Positions 1 to 13,932 of a DNA stretch of 64,000 nucleotides are shown one piece after another. The stretch spans positions 666,553 to 730,552 of the forward strand of contig VFFE01009170.1 of the NCBI GenBank assembly GCA_008921705.1, in the 5' to 3' direction. Every line of letters starts with the position of its first letter. The stretch's first letter is position 1. Below the pieces are notes generated by a model that was given only the letters and a program-made list of their open reading frames with translations, ran no database searches and had not been told where the DNA came from. The DNA is from Burhinus oedicnemus (Eukaryota; Chordata; Aves; Charadriiformes; Burhinidae). The position numbers and the translations under genes were made by a program.

Positions 1-3000
1 TCTATCAAATCAACCTCATACCCTGACCTGCTACCCTCGGCTAAACGGCCAGTCTCAAACAAAGAAGCCTTTGCGAATTTGTGACAGCCACCCCTGACTT
101 TCATTCTGCCTTGCATGTTCTTGTCAGGATGGGCACGCTCACAGCAACGCTGCCTGCAACAGACTTGTAACCGATCCTACAGATCATTTACACTGCCCTC
201 TTTTCTACTGCACAGGATTAACGCTGAGATACATAACCCCTGTTTGCTGTTTAGCCCATTGTCATCTTCAGGTCTCAACCAAGTCAGTGCTGACTCTTAC
301 AAACCTCAGCAGCAAACATAAGCTGCAAGTTCTCTGCCCGATAGCCTGAGGAGCACTGCTGCACGTGACGTCATGGTGAATCATGTGGAACACGCACACA
401 TGTATGGCAACTTTGCAGAGTTTAGCAGGACTTTGGATTAGGCAGATCAAGCTTTAAAGCTAAAATACATTAAATGACTGTGGAAATGCACAGGGACCAA
501 AAACCATGCCTAAGCCTGGAATTCTCAGCAATGACCTTGTGCTATGAAGCCCTTGCAACATCCTGCCATTAGACAACAGTTTTATACAATTGCTTTGCCA
601 CTTCAAGGCAAAAAGCATCTGGACTGTGAATTCCTAGCATCTAGTTAATGCAAAGTTTCCTACAGGGAGGGAGTTAGTGACTTCTGCCAGGAGGTCACTT
701 ACTGAGCACAATTCAGGGCAATCATTACAGGGTAATAGCTCGGTTTTTCCCCCCTCAGCAAAGTCCACGCAAGTTCTGCACCAAAACTTGTACTGCAGCA
801 GCTTTGTACTGGGGATGATGGGACAAGCAAAGACGATTATAAGGTGCTTTCCAATTAAACAAAACTATCAGTGCACTCCTGAGAGGCAAAACTTTAATGC
901 ACCACAAACTCAACCTGGTAAGTCAGTTTATAGCAGAACAAATTGTATGGGATCACCAGGGCAACCCACCAGATCCTTAGGTCATACACGTGCTGTGCAG
1001 TCACCAAGCTTCTCAAACACTGTTTGAGCTCACACCACATCCCTCCTCCACCTTAAAGAGATGGGGATCATGGGCTTTGCACAGAGATTCTCCAAGACTT
1101 GAGTCCTCTTTCTCCAAACTACCACTGTCCTGATGAAAAATTTCTCTCCAGCTGCTGGAAGCCATGGCCAACCTGATCATTGTCCCTCAGAAGCAGCAGG
1201 CCTTTTTGGACGCATTCCTTACCCCTTGTCTCTAGTAGACTGACGTCTGACAATCCCCACTCTGCCAGAATCCCTTGCCTGGAGCACTGAACTGCCCTGT
1301 GGAGATTTGTCATGGGAGAGCAGATAGACGGAAGGAACCATCCCCTTCCCACTTATCACCTAATGCAGGCCACGCAACATCAGCCAGCATAGGTTGGGAA
1401 AAATCAAGAGTAAAACCAGTGGAGGTTTCAGAAAAGACTGATCACAGATCTTAGTTATGGCTTTCACCTGTATCGGAAACCCCTGTCCTGCAGCACTCAG
1501 CATGAACAACTAACTTTCTGAAAGCTGCACTTCAAATTCTTGTTTGGTTGGTTTTGCTGCACTTCAGGCACTGTAGTGCCTAGTGCTAATTTTCTTGCAT
1601 GTGTAAACTCCACCCAGATGTTTCTTTTTAAACTTGCAATTTACTTATCATTTGCCTCTTTTGTATTGACTTGGGTTTTTTTGTTGTTTATTTCTGGCAT
1701 ATTTGAAGTTTGGTGCTTTCACTGTTAATTTGTTCGAGGTTGGTTTTTTGTGAATTGCTTTTCTTGTGTTTTTCATTCCTGGTTGGATCACTTCTGTATC
1801 TGAATTACTATCAAATTATTTCTGTTGTTTAGCTAATTTCTGTCCTTGCTGAACTGTTAGTCCCCTGCCAGCACCTTGGCACTGTCCTTCTGGTTGACAG
1901 ATCTGCTGGCTGTTTTAGGACGGCACATTGCTGGGTGTTCCTGAAATAATATCTGACTTTCGGAGAACAGACTTCTCAAACAGCATGAGGGCAAGTGATG
2001 CCCTACATTCACCCACAATCTGTTGACAGAGGTATCTCGTCATGACTTGCAAAGCTCCACTATCCTAGCTTGTAGTTGACAAGCCACCTGCAGTAGAGCT
2101 GGACAGCCAGCTTCAAACTGCAACAACAGCCAGTTCTGCCTGACGCTGGGCTCCTATCCATGCCCTGATGGCTGAAGGCTGAGGAAGCCCTTCAGGTCCT
2201 GAAATGTCTGCTCCCACTTGCAGAAATTCTGGGGCTATCACCACTGGTTGTCCTGTGACTACAAAATGATGTGATCCTACTGCTGTGCTTCTTGTTTCAC
2301 TTTTCAAATCTACAATTCAGATTAGGTGAGCATCAACAGCTTTTATAAAGTTAACAAAACCTATCAGGGATGCTTGCATTTCTGTATCAAATACCTGCAG
2401 CGATCCATAATCATGAAGTTTTGAGTATGACCAGGTATTTCAAAGGGCATTCCAAAGCCTCTGTCTACATGCACAGGGACGGCCCAAAAGACAAATACGT
2501 TGACCGCAATCTCCAAAAGTTTGTAATGGGAGCCATAATTATTTCTCCTAATAGTAATCTGAACTGAGCAGCACAGTGGGCAGCAATGTGAACGTTAGCA
2601 ACAAAGAACTGAGCAAGAGGAAGCTACACTGACTCCTGATCACAGAGTTGAGCAGAAAAACACAGTAGAATGCAGACCAATTTCTACATGGGTGAAGTTT
2701 CCAACAATGCCAGAGGGCCTGATGCAAATGGCATCTTGCAGCTGGATCGAGAATGTGCCAGTCACAGTTTGGATCATGTAACTGTGGTCTGCAAAAGTGC
2801 TCTAGACTGGGAAGAGAAGGTCACAGTGTTGCTGAGGAACCCAAACTGGTACCAGCATACCCCTAGTTTCTGAAATCAAGGCACCAGAAGTTTCAGATCT
2901 CTGTTTTACTGACAGATTCAACACATTAGGGTGCTTGTCTTAGTAGCTTGCTCTTGGATGTACCTGGTTGGTCAGTTTGTTTCTCTTGTGTGTATTACAT

Positions 3001-6000
3001 GAAATATTCACAGCTGTGTTTGCATCAGCATACTTTTCCTCCAGATTTTGTTTAAGCTTTTATTTTAGCTATAAAAAGTGTAGATTAAAGGCAGAAGCTT
3101 TCTGACAAAGTCCAGTATATCTTCTGTGCCACTTTTCTATGACAGGCTCTATGACTGTGATTTCCACCTTGACTTTCTCAACCATTCAATTGGTTATTTC
3201 AACAATTCATAGTAGTTCTAGCAGCCTAATTAAAGGCATGCCCTGATTTCTTTGCTTTGGTTTATTTTTTTCTTTGATTTTAGCACATGTTGATGGCTCT
3301 TACTATTCCAATTTCAGTTAATTATCTTCTTGACCCCATGTTAAAAAAGTAACGATGTACCTCTTTTTGCTGAATTTGCAGAAGTCTCAGCAGAAGGCCT
3401 GGGAAAAAGTCAGTCACGCAACTTGCATTCCTTCTAGTTTGACCCATGAAATGTGTAGAGGCAATTTTTTGGTTTAGTCTGTGAATTCAAATCAAGTTGC
3501 TGATTATTCTCAACCACTACTGGATGACATTTAATCCTGCCTTGCAAGGTCCCTACAGAACTCATGCCTCTATTGGTTTATTTTGGTTCTAGCTCACAGA
3601 TCAAAATGCAAAATTTCATTCTTGTGCTCTCTTCCGAGGGACAGGCACTGGCAGTACAGGAAAGGCAGTATTCCACCACAGTTTTCAGAAGACAGCAATC
3701 CAACTTTAGCATACTACTAATCATGGCAGTTGTCTTTCAGATGTGAAAAAGGTAACATAGAATATATGCTATGGCTTATTTACTAAGAAAAGAGACATCA
3801 GACACCGTATGAATTTTAAGATAATTTAAAGAGAGTCTGTATAAAGTGTATGACTTATCTATATCACCAAAACCTTTTTTTTAATCATGTAGCAGACAAC
3901 AGGTAATACACACTTCACAGCATAAAAAGAAATGGGAAGGATTAATACACAGCAGGCAAATGATCTTTTTTTTTTAATTTCATGCTAGTCCACTAAACCT
4001 TTCCAAAGGGTCCGCACACTGAGTATGAGTAGGCAGATATGACGAACAGAATTTGTTTGAAAGTAAATAAGAACTCTGATAACTGTAATCCTGATCAGCA
4101 CTTCTTCAGTTGTTTTAACTAAACTAGAAGCAAAAAAAAAAAAAGTTTAAATTTGCTTTCTTACACAAATGTTTCATTTCTTTATCTGAGCAAAAAATGC
4201 CCATAGCCTACATCAAACAATGAAGGAATTGCTTTAAAGCAAAGACCACAGAATCCAAAAGCAAATTCTCCCTTTTTTCATCCAGCACATGATTTTCATG
4301 CACTTATCTTTCGTTGACATTGCTCAGACAGCCTAGAGACTTCCAGGGCACTTACTCTAAAAAGACCTAAGTCTACTGTGGGTCCTTACATATTTCTGCT
4401 AGTCTCCTGTCAAAATCTCTGATATGCAGGTCACCTAAAGTGTTAAGGCAATTTGATCCAGCCCTCAGTGACAAGATAAGCATCATGAAGAAAAATATGC
4501 ATGTACTACAGACGGTATTTTCAAAGCATTTCAATTCAAAAGTAACAAAGTGCTTTTGGATATCTCAAGCTTCAAACTATCACACTGAAATAGTGAGCAT
4601 CGTTCCTACAAAGAACAGATCATCACCCAGTACTTACGCAATCAGTGGAAAGATACTGCATCTTATGCTTCTCCCTGTCGAGCAACTTGTTTGCAAGCTC
4701 ATGTACTGCTCTATATAAGTGGTACAGTAGCTTGCTAGTGATCAATGTCCCCTGTGTATGTGGAAAAAATAAAAACAGCACAGAGGTGCTTGTTTGTACT
4801 CATTCCTGTCCACATTACTAGAGTAACCCTGATGAAAATTAATGCCGGTAAATTAGTTATACTGCTCCAAGTGTGTCCTCACTATGCTTCTTAAATCTAT
4901 TGTCACAAGCAAATTCAAGACAGCTGGACAACTCCAGGAACACTAATCAGTAATCCAAGTCAGAGAGCTCAGAGTCAGTCCTCCTGTCTGATTTCTCACT
5001 AGGGCTTATAAAAAAGGGTTGGAAATGGTATGTGTAGTTAAATCAGGAATGCCTTCTCTCAGTCTATATTCAATTACTAACACAGAACAAAAAAAAAAAC
5101 TAGAGGGAAGAATACCCGAGGATAACAACCACCTTTCAAATCATAAGCATACAAAAAATTGAGTTTGACAGAGTCAAATTCATGGTAAGATGGAGAATTT
5201 ATTAAAAATTTAAGATTTTGCTACCTTGCTATCTAGAAATCTCTTTCCTTATAGGAAAAAGAACCAGGCACGTAACACTATTTAAAACAACCTCTTTTCA
5301 TCAGCATTTCTTTAACCAACTCGAAGGTCCGAAAACCACTCCACTGTGGTATGGCAGAAACACATGGTGGTGACAGGCTCCAGTCTCTGAAGAATACCCT
5401 CCCCAGAGGGGTGCATTTCATTTAATTGGAAAAGTCTGGGGGCTGACTTAAGCAATAACATACGCGGCCTGTCGTGCGTCCAACTAGAAAGCTCATTCTC
5501 ATTGTGGTTTAAACATGAGCTTTCCCTCAGCTATCATCACTGAATGTGTTATATTTTTCCATTAAGTTTTAGCCCACTGTTTGTATTTAATCTCATTCTC
5601 CTTGGAAAGGCACACATGTTTTTTAATTCTTAACCACAAATTTTCTAAGTGGTGTGTTGATGTCACTAGCTGACAACACGACAAACTTTTCAAAACTTCT
5701 AACAAGAACCGAGGACTCACTCTGTTGATTACTGCACATCTAAACCAACATTCAGTCTCTCTCTAAAGCTTTATAAACTGCTATACTAAAGGATGGTAGC
5801 ATCACTCAAGCTAAGGTCAAGTATTGTTTTAACAGCTGATTTTCTAAGTGCTATGTAAAATACAAATAAACATGGGTTGTTCCACAAGCTATTACAATTG
5901 CTTATTTGCAAAAATCTAGGTACTTTAGAAAATATATATTTTATATTCACAAAGCAGATTGTTGAAATAGGTACTAAGAAGCAACGTTGCATCAAGGTTA

Positions 6001-7608
6001 TCCTCAATGTGCAGCTTCCGTGAATACCCCTAACTCTGGTTCTGATCTCAACAAACTGGATTAATTTTATTTGGTATCTAGTGAATCCCTGCAAGGAAGA
6101 AATATCCAATACCATGAAAGCATACCATGGAGAAAAGTCGGCTCTACAACATCATTTTACTCAAGAAAAAGTAGGCAACATTATTTTCTGGTAAAACAAA
6201 CAAACAAAAAAAGAACTTACAGGGAGCCTGGTGTCAAAGCAACTGCAGCTCAGAATGGCACGTCATGGGTGAGTAAATACTGGCAGTAATACAGCCCTCC
6301 TAGCAGCTTCCTGAGAATGTGTTACCTGTCTTAATTTGATCTAAGCCTTGTTTCACAGAGGACTTCTTTCTGGATATTTTGTCTCACATGCATGTGCACA
6401 TACACAACATTTTGCATTCATTTTAACAGCTAATATTTCAAGGTGGCCAAAAATGTACATGCTTATTCAGGTTTTACTTTAGATGGAAGGGCAATTACAT
6501 TAATTAAACAGAGATGATGGTAAATGAAAAGCTCTACTACATAGCAACAGCAAGATGATCACCATGCCAGAGAGGCTGCTGTCTACCTGCCTGAATGCAG
6601 AGCTGCTGTATCAACAAAGCTAAGCTGCTTTCTCCTCACTGTTAGCACAGCTGAACAGATTACTGAACTTCAGGAGAAGATCCCAAGATAATATCAAGAG
6701 CAACATACATTTCATACACAAAAAAAATCCACACACAAATTTGGTTTGCACAACAGTTCATCCAGTCTACACAAACTAGGAGATGAAGACCTCTTGATTT
6801 CCCTTCTTTGAGCTCCCTTGAAAATATTTGGGCTAGGCTTATCTGAAAATGCAGGTGGGTTTTGAGGTGTGCCATTTTAGAGTGGCTGTATCCGTATTTC
6901 TTCAGCAGAAACCAAGGCACATATCAAACAATACTTTTCTCACTCCTGCAGCCAAAAAGTGTGTAATGAAAACACAACTTAAGAGTTACTCGCCTCAAAA
7001 GGACATTTTTACTGATCTTTGTTTCTTTTCGCACATCCTCTTTTCCTGATGTCACCCCACCTTAATACCATCATGCTGCACGAAGTCCAGACAGAGTTTA
7101 TAATACAACTTAGACTATGTGCTTCAGTGCTTCTCAGATACCTGTACTTCCAGAACAAAATATTTTTAACACTGGTCTAAGACCAGCCTGTTCAGCAAGA
7201 TTAGCTTGAAAACAAACTTCAGGACAGAGCATGTAACGTAAACTTAGATATCATGAGTATAAAAATATTTATGAATAGAAACACTGTCCTGCAAGTTGTA
7301 TTATAAAATTTTCATCAGTTCTTCCATTTAACGTGAGATCTACTTAATAACCACTTTGAGTATCTTTTTAAACCATCAAGGTTACTTTATATAAAGATGA
7401 GTATCACCTTTCTCACAGAAAGTGACAGCATCTCATACTGTGTTTAAACACAACAAAACTCTCCTCTTCCTTTTAGTCACAGTTCAGTACAAGTAACCCC
7501 TCTCAGCTAACCTTACATTTTCTGTTGCTTCTTTAGATGCTAGAGCTGAAAGTATAAGTACATAATACACAGAATGAAAAGCAGTGATGTATTTAAGCAA
7601 GGCCATAC
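1..7608. other. Presumed DNAJB14 intron or 3' region, no exon found
   Basis: This stretch lies downstream of the recognised DNAJB14 exon in the gene's minus-strand direction. I looked on the minus strand for the J domain (HPD motif), the membrane segment and the C-terminal domain and found none with usable splice sites, so I read it as intron 2 or more. It is mostly AT-rich with short A and T runs (for example near 4,132 and 5,088). Between about 660 and 2,880 it is less AT-rich and holds broken open-frame fragments on both strands. I could not identify them; they may be a decayed retrocopy. Confidence 0.5.
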
Positions 7609-7783
7609 CTGAATACTCCTTCCATTTGGTCTTTGGTGTAGCCTTTTCCACTTTCACCTGCAGCAGATGCATTGCTGTCCTTCGTGCTATTGGGCTTACT
7701 TTGATCATTGCTACTGGCTGGTTTTCGGCAGTAAGCGCCTCCCCCAGCCGTACTTCCATTCTTCATAATAGCTTCCAACAAAA
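7609..7783 (-). CDS. DNAJB14: DNAJB14 coding exon 2 (linker before the J domain)
   Basis: The 175-nt minus-strand exon is bounded by an acceptor (TTTATAG, just above 7,783) and a donor (CAG/GTATGG, just below 7,609). It starts with two bases of a split codon, reads 57 full codons and ends with two bases of the next. The peptide contains [19 protein letters not shown] and [12 protein letters not shown], which I recognise as the segment between the N-terminal helices and the J domain of DNAJB14; the paralogue DNAJB12 is less similar here. The family is ER-anchored by one membrane segment, with the J domain in the cytosol, where it stimulates Hsc70 in ER quality control. Exon 1 should lie at higher coordinates and the J-domain exon at lower ones; neither was found. 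The assignment rests on remembered family sequence, not a search. Confidence 0.88.
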
Positions 7784-10700
7784 CTATAAAACAATAGTAT
7801 ATCATAGTATCATTACAGGCATTAGCTATTAAGTCGGGGCTCTCAAGTATCTTAAATGGGAGCACCGCATTCTAAAAGACTAGCTGCTACATCCTCCTTC
7901 CTTATTGATCACGACTTTGTACGACAAATGTTTCTGGAGACAGTTTTGCACCTCCTTTTCGTGGAAAAACTATGGAAAAGTGTTTCAAAATTAGTGGCTG
8001 GACTCCCCCTCTACCTCTGCCAAGGTAATTTAATACTGGAGTGAATTTGTCCAGGTCTTTCATTTCTAGATGGTTTTTAGAGGCACCAAACCCATTCTTT
8101 GGGGTGAAAACATCAGAATACCTAAATAAGCAACTGTAAACAAAAAAGAGGAACTAACCTAACACTCTAAAGAACCTGTAAATTATTCTGTACAGAGACC
8201 AAGCCCATCTCCAGCACATTTCAGTTGCTACAGTACATAGCTATTTGTAACCTGAGCCATTACTGGCCACAAACTGATGCTCTATACCTCTCCCAGGCAA
8301 TACCAGCTGAAATTCAAACTACTGTTAAATGCCACAGATAAGTCAGGGTCAGTCACCTACACCCAACTCTTGAGACCTGGATCCTGAAAACCAGCATGCT
8401 TTTGCTAGATATTGAAATCCTCTTTCCTTCCATGTTCCGAAAGATCTCAAATTTAGAAGTTTTAATAAATCATCAGACACTAAGTTTCTTTTTCTTTTTG
8501 GATATAAGCCTGTATTTTGGGGGTACCTGTCTTACCAATAAATCAGAAACAGTACCATTCTAATTTAAGGGACTGCAGACGAAGCATAATGTGGATCAAA
8601 GATTATTAAATAGTCTGTCTTTCCTGAAGAGATCTCTTCAGAGCAAGATGGCAAACTACATAGGCCAAATTTATTTCATAAATAACTGAGAGTTACTATC
8701 TCCATAAAAAAATGCGCTAATAAAAATTCCCAAAGAAAAATGTCCCACTCACTGTGAAAGCATGTTATAGCTTTACTGTTAGAAAACATTTTCTTCTAGA
8801 AGCTAGTGACAAGAAGCCTGAAGTATTTTCTCCTAAATCTAATTTAAAAATTTCTTCTGACTAGCATGGTCTCTTTTAGAGCAGCAGAAAACTGGGGTCC
8901 CACACATCCATAGCTTGTATCTCAGAGAAGCACAGAAAAGAAAAGAAAGCGGAGCTTTGTTTAAAAGGAGAAGAACCACTTCCCTAAGATGTGCTTCTTA
9001 AAACTCTCCAGTATTTGCTTTTACTTATTAATTCACTTATAACCCACTGGCCAAAGCAGTCTGAAGTACTGCAGATGAATAGCTACACTCGGCCTGAATG
9101 ATAAAGTCAGCTGACTCTAGTGCCGGTCCTGTGCTTGTGCCTGCCTCAGCAAGATTCACCAACTAATCAGATGAGGCTTTTTACTGCAGAAATAAAGAAA
9201 AGGCTAACATTTACACGCTGAGTTGTATATCGAGGGGATGTTTTCACTACAATTGAAATTAAGGTCTTGAAAACAGGAGAACTATAGTTACATTATGGAT
9301 TATAGCTGAAGCACACATCGAAATATTTGCAACAGTTTATTCTAGTATCATCCGTTATGGGAATTAAAGTTCTGAGGTAAGTGAAATAGTAACAACTCCA
9401 ACGAGGTGATTGCGCCTGCAGGCTAAGAACTAATCAAGAACAGAGATCTGAACAGACAGTGCCCTCGGAATGAAGCTTTTTCAGTCCGTTTGTGCTCCAG
9501 ACAAGTGATAAGAGAAAAAAAATCTTTTCTTTTTCTGTTCTGTGACGTTACCAGATATTTAATAATGGTATCATGTGGGATCGTATCGAACATGTGACCC
9601 TGACTTTACCCTCTAGAAATAATGCTTACTCAACAGTTTTGCAAATCCTGCCTTTATATTGGTACTGCTCTAGAAATTCCCCCATCCCTGCACTAATGCT
9701 TGTGCAAAATCAGTAGTAGAAACGGTACAAACACAGTAGAAATGGTAGAAACGCAGGTGTAGACAACAGTTTGCATTTTTAACGTCCAGCATCGCTTTCA
9801 CAGAAAGGTTAGCTGATGAAGTCTCTTCATGAATTGGTTTGGCTGCACTATTCTTTCAACATTACTACTGCCTAATCACCTTCTCAGACCTCCCATCCCC
9901 GTAACAGAGCCACATGGCTGAGAAGACAGTGCAGGACGCTTGCAAAAAAAAAAAAAAAAATTAAAATCCGCAACCATCAACTTCTTAAGATAGCAGGACA
10001 CAGCATATACAAACATGCTATTGTTCTACATTGAAAAAGAAAACCATAGGAATGGTCTGGGGTCAGTTTCCTTCAAATAAAAGATACAGTTCAGATATTC
10101 AGAAAAAACTTTGACTCTTCCATGGTGGTAAAACCAGCTGTTAGAACTGAAGTACTAACAGTGTATTAAAGAAAACTTTCACTATGCATCTAGGTATTTT
10201 AAAATAGGACATACAAGGAACCAAAGATTTAATTTGTTAGCAGGTAAGACAACAAATCTTATCTCCAAATGTGTCTGAAGACTCTCTTCTGTGTACTGTT
10301 ACCTGCTGCTGAATGAAAGATCCTTGAACTGCATTTGATTCCCTTATGGATTGAACATGACCCCCACTTCCACTAACGGAAGAACTGTTGAATTCAGAAT
10401 TCATACTAACGCAACACCCTAAAAAACTAAGCTCACATACTCCTGAAAAGTTTGTTTTTACAGGGAGCATCAGAAATAGTGCAAGAAATTATTAAGAGGC
10501 ACTGAAAAACAAAGCTGTCCTTAACATCATTTTCTGCCTTCAACTCCAAAAAGAATGGCACCTAAATTTGAAAAGGAGATCTTGTCCTTTGTTATCCACT
10601 CTTACAAATCTTTTCCAGACAAGCAATTAGTTTCCATTCGGTTGCAAGATGAATCATTAGAAAAACTCATAATGAAACAATATTTTGAACAGCTGAATTG

Positions 10701-11203
10701 TAAAACAATTTTCTAGCAAAGAGTGATGTCAACTTTAACACTGCTACTATGAAGTCATTAGCTAAGTACCGTTAAATAAGCACTGACCTTACACTTCACA
10801 CCAATAAAGTCTTAAAATAGTACTGCTGCAGTCAGCGTATTTCAGGCAGAAGCTTTGTTTAGCAAAACTGAACTTCACTGATGACTGAATTAGTGCTGAA
10901 TGCACTTTAAATGCAAATGTCGCCAAAACCTAATACACATAGTATTGTTTTAGAGACAACAGTTAAAACCTGCTCCCTGTCCTTTTACAATCCACTATAA
11001 CACCGGGAGGAGGAAGCTCCCATCAGTAAAAGATTCAGCGCTACAGTTCTCATTGCTTTTATCACTGATGGAACATCATTTGTGAAATGGTGGGCAATTG
11101 TTCCCAAAATACCAAAGATACAACCTATGAAGCATCTGTGACTTCAGTGACAAGTTCGTACAAACTACCTTCTAATACATACCCTGAAGAAAAAAATCCA
11201 TAA

Positions 11204-11282
11204 GCACAGTGACAACTGGGGCTGCACCATGTTGTCCTATCATGCACAGTGACAACTGGGGCTGCACCATGTTGTCCTATCA
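11204..11282. repeat. 40-bp tandem duplication
   Basis: A 40-bp unit beginning GCACAGTGACAACTGGGG occurs twice head to tail (11,204-11,243 and 11,244-11,282). The two copies are identical until the last base or so. The near-perfect identity indicates a recent tandem duplication within presumed intron sequence. Confidence 0.95.
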
Positions 11283-11699
11283 CCATGTAAACCTAACACA
11301 TTATGACTGTAAAGTAAGCGTTCATGTTAAAACTAAGAGAGCTCACAAAACTGCTTCTCTTGGGTATGTGCTATGGCACATTTTTAATTATCTAATGAAT
11401 TACTGGGGTTTTTTGTTTCCAAGTGGACCCCTCGCTGAATATATCTAAAAGATGACAATGAGGTAAGGAAGCAGTAATTTCACATGTTCTTCAATCAGTG
11501 TAAAATTCCAGTTCTGCTTTATTGCACACCTTCCAGTTCCTGTTCTGAAAACAGGACATTCTGTGTCCTTGCAGTTTACTGCACTTTCAACAGGGCTATT
11601 TAAGTGCCACAAACTTTAAAAATAAAAAATAAAAGAAATTCAATGAGTTGCGTGTTGTTTTGGGAGGAAATGGGATGAGTTGAAAAGAGTTACCAACCT

Positions 11700-11775
11700 C
11701 CACAGCTAGAAAACTGAAGCACAGAAACATTACAAGTTTACAGAGTCCCCTAATTTCTAAGTACCTAGTTCAAAT
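11700..11775 (-). mobile_element. MIR-like SINE remnant
   Basis: The plus strand reads AAAACTGAAGCACAGAAAC, followed by an ACAAG-rich stretch and GTTCAAATCAG. This resembles the reverse complement of the MIR 3' region (aaactgaggcacagagagg... and the ordinary attachment to a 'loss of context' tail). MIR remnants are ancient and occur in all amniotes. The match is by eye and diverged, so the boundaries are approximate. Confidence 0.4.
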
Positions 11776-11783
11776 CAGGCCTA

Positions 11784-11877
11784 GGGCCTGATTTTTTTCA
11801 GTGGTATTAGGACATCTGCAATTCTCATTAGCTTCAGATGGAGCTTTAACTGCCCACCAGTTCCACAAATCAGGCCC
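11784..11877. mobile_element. Palindromic MITE-like element
   Basis: The 94-bp segment begins GGGCCTGATTT and ends AAATCAGGCCC, an exact 11-bp terminal inverted repeat. A further AAATCAGGCC lies just outside the left end (11,772-11,781), so three copies of the motif cluster here. The overall form is like a small palindromic element that is abundant in turtle and crocodilian genomes and survives in decayed form in birds. That link is from memory; the inverted repeat is seen directly. Confidence 0.5.
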
Positions 11878-13920
11878 TTGTTTCAAGCTGAATACCTGAA
11901 AAATGAAGCACAAACAATTAGCCGTCACTAATGGAAATCGAGTGAAGTGACTTTTTTAACATCACAGAGAAATTCTGGGAAGCATTTAGTTTCAATACAC
12001 AATTCCCCAGATTACAGTCCACTACCACAAACACAAGACCATCTTCCTTTCACCAGATCTGTACCTCATTCGTGACATACTTTGCTAATTTCCACAGTGA
12101 ATAAAACAAGTGTCCTACAGACAATAGCCTAATTAGCCATCTATTTCTTGCACTGAGTACTTTACAATGGTGGCTATGTAGTAGCAGTCCTACTTAAAAG
12201 AAAAAAACCCCAACACTCAAAACATAAATCAGACGGACATACCTTTTTTTTTTCTTTTTTTTCCTGAGAGCTACTGTAACTCTTATCTAGGAGGTATAAG
12301 ATGGTAATGAGCTATGTGAAGCAGACAAAGCTATTCACTTGGTGGAAGAAGCTGAATTGAAACCCTCAGCCTTCCTGCCTATTGACAAACACAGCTTCCA
12401 AAAAGCTGAAAGTATTTTCACACACGTCATCTTCTTAAGCCATGGAAATTTAGGGGAATATGGCAAACTTGTATTTATTTCAGAGAGGTATCTAATGTGG
12501 CAAGAATATAAACAGTGCCACATTCTTGATCCAACCCAATGGTTACCTTCTTCCAGGTGATTTACCAGCAACTTCCATCCTGTCTTGCAGGGAGAAAAAC
12601 CAAACCACCACACCCCCAAAAAGCTATATACTATAAAAAAGAATAGGACAGATGAGACCTTTGCTTATCATTTTCATATAAAAAGTAGTCAGGAGATAAG
12701 AGAGGGCAGAAAACATTCACTGAATATGCTCACCTGACTAAAGGCTTCACTACACTATAAAATACAGCACAGAACACTTCCACTCAGGATTCCACCCCAA
12801 AGTCGTGTTCCAAAAATGGTAAATGCCTTTAAGCCAGTGCAGAGCACTGAAATGTCTCCTATTTCTTCCATGGCATAGACAATGTAAGCGAGAACCAGAG
12901 GCACGCAACAAGTCACTGCTGCGTTCAAAGGTAGTTCAAGAAGACTCCTGACACTGTGTGACAGAAAGACTCCAAGACAGATAACAGCTCTGCATACATT
13001 GAAACCTTACTATTATTGCTTTTAAAAAATCATTTCTAAACACATTTTGCTAGAAAGATGCTAATTATTTTTGAAGTTTTAGCACAGAAGTGTCTGAAGA
13101 GCCAATGAAGTCATAGGGGTAGCCACCTATCCCCTTATTTTCTCCAGTAAAGTTAAACCCATCTGCAATTCCTACATAGCTACTGTACAAGCAAAAGGGA
13201 AAGGAAACCAAGAAAACCCAAAGCACAACTAAGTTAGAGGACGAAGACACTGCCCAGTCTGGAGCAGCAGCTCTTACTGAAAGCTGTTAGCGAGGACTAA
13301 TTCACAATGACAGAAGAGAAGCCAACCCAGCTTGTCTCAGCCTGGGGCCTGAGGTGTCCTGCTGTTAATCGGGTCTAAGCCTGGTCTGTACAGCTACGCT
13401 TATATACTGATGGCTAAAGGGAGGGGGAAATGCAGACGAGGAGCTCGGCTGGCCCAGAGCGAACCCCTTTGGCGAGGAGGGAGGTAAACCCCACTCCTCC
13501 CCATCGCCTGACGCCAGAAGCATGCACTGACGGTGGAAATCCACCTGCCCTAAGCGCTCCTCCTGGGCGCTTCCAGCATCGCTTCGGCCTTTTTTTCCCG
13601 GCCGAGCCCGGCACAGCGCCAGGGACGGCAGCCCCGGCTGGTGTCGGGGCCGCGCTGGGTCTTCCTCGCCTCAGCGCCTCAGCCTGCGGGGGCCCGCCGC
13701 GCGGGCTAACGGCCGCCCCAGGGTGAGGAGACACCTCCCCCCCCCCACCCCCTCGATGACAGCAAGGCAGGTGGCCCGGGGACCGCCGCCAGGTGCCGGG
13801 CGCCGGCACCCGTTCCGCGGCGACCCCGGCGGGCTGTCGGGGCAGAGGCGAGCGGAGGCTCCGGGACAAGCGGGGGGGGGGGATTCCCATGCACTTTTCC
13901 ACACACCCCCACCCCCAACG

Positions 13921-13932
13921 CACACACACACA
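13921..13932. repeat. Short (CA)n run
   Basis: Six CA units follow a C-rich stretch inside the CpG island. An 11-G run lies nearby at 13,872-13,882. Confidence 0.8.

Larger units (their letters stand above)
7784..13429 (-). other. Presumed DNAJB14 intron 1
   Basis: The stretch between the exon-2 acceptor and the CpG island has no convincing exon. It holds a 17-A run (9,944-9,960), the 40-bp tandem duplication at 11,204, a MIR-like remnant and the palindromic element at 11,784. A minus-strand open segment at 10,303-10,418 has an acceptor-like (TTTTTTAG/G) and a donor-like (CAG/GTAACA) end, but is too short to call. Treating the whole as one intron assumes that exon 1 lies in or beyond the CpG island. 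Confidence 0.5.

Noticed and set aside
116..130. HPDKN on the minus strand, as in a J domain, 7.5 kb downstream of DNAJB14 exon 2
   Set aside because: The residues around it do not fit a J domain: the KAYRKLAL-type helix before it and the expected residues after it are absent. It is a chance match.
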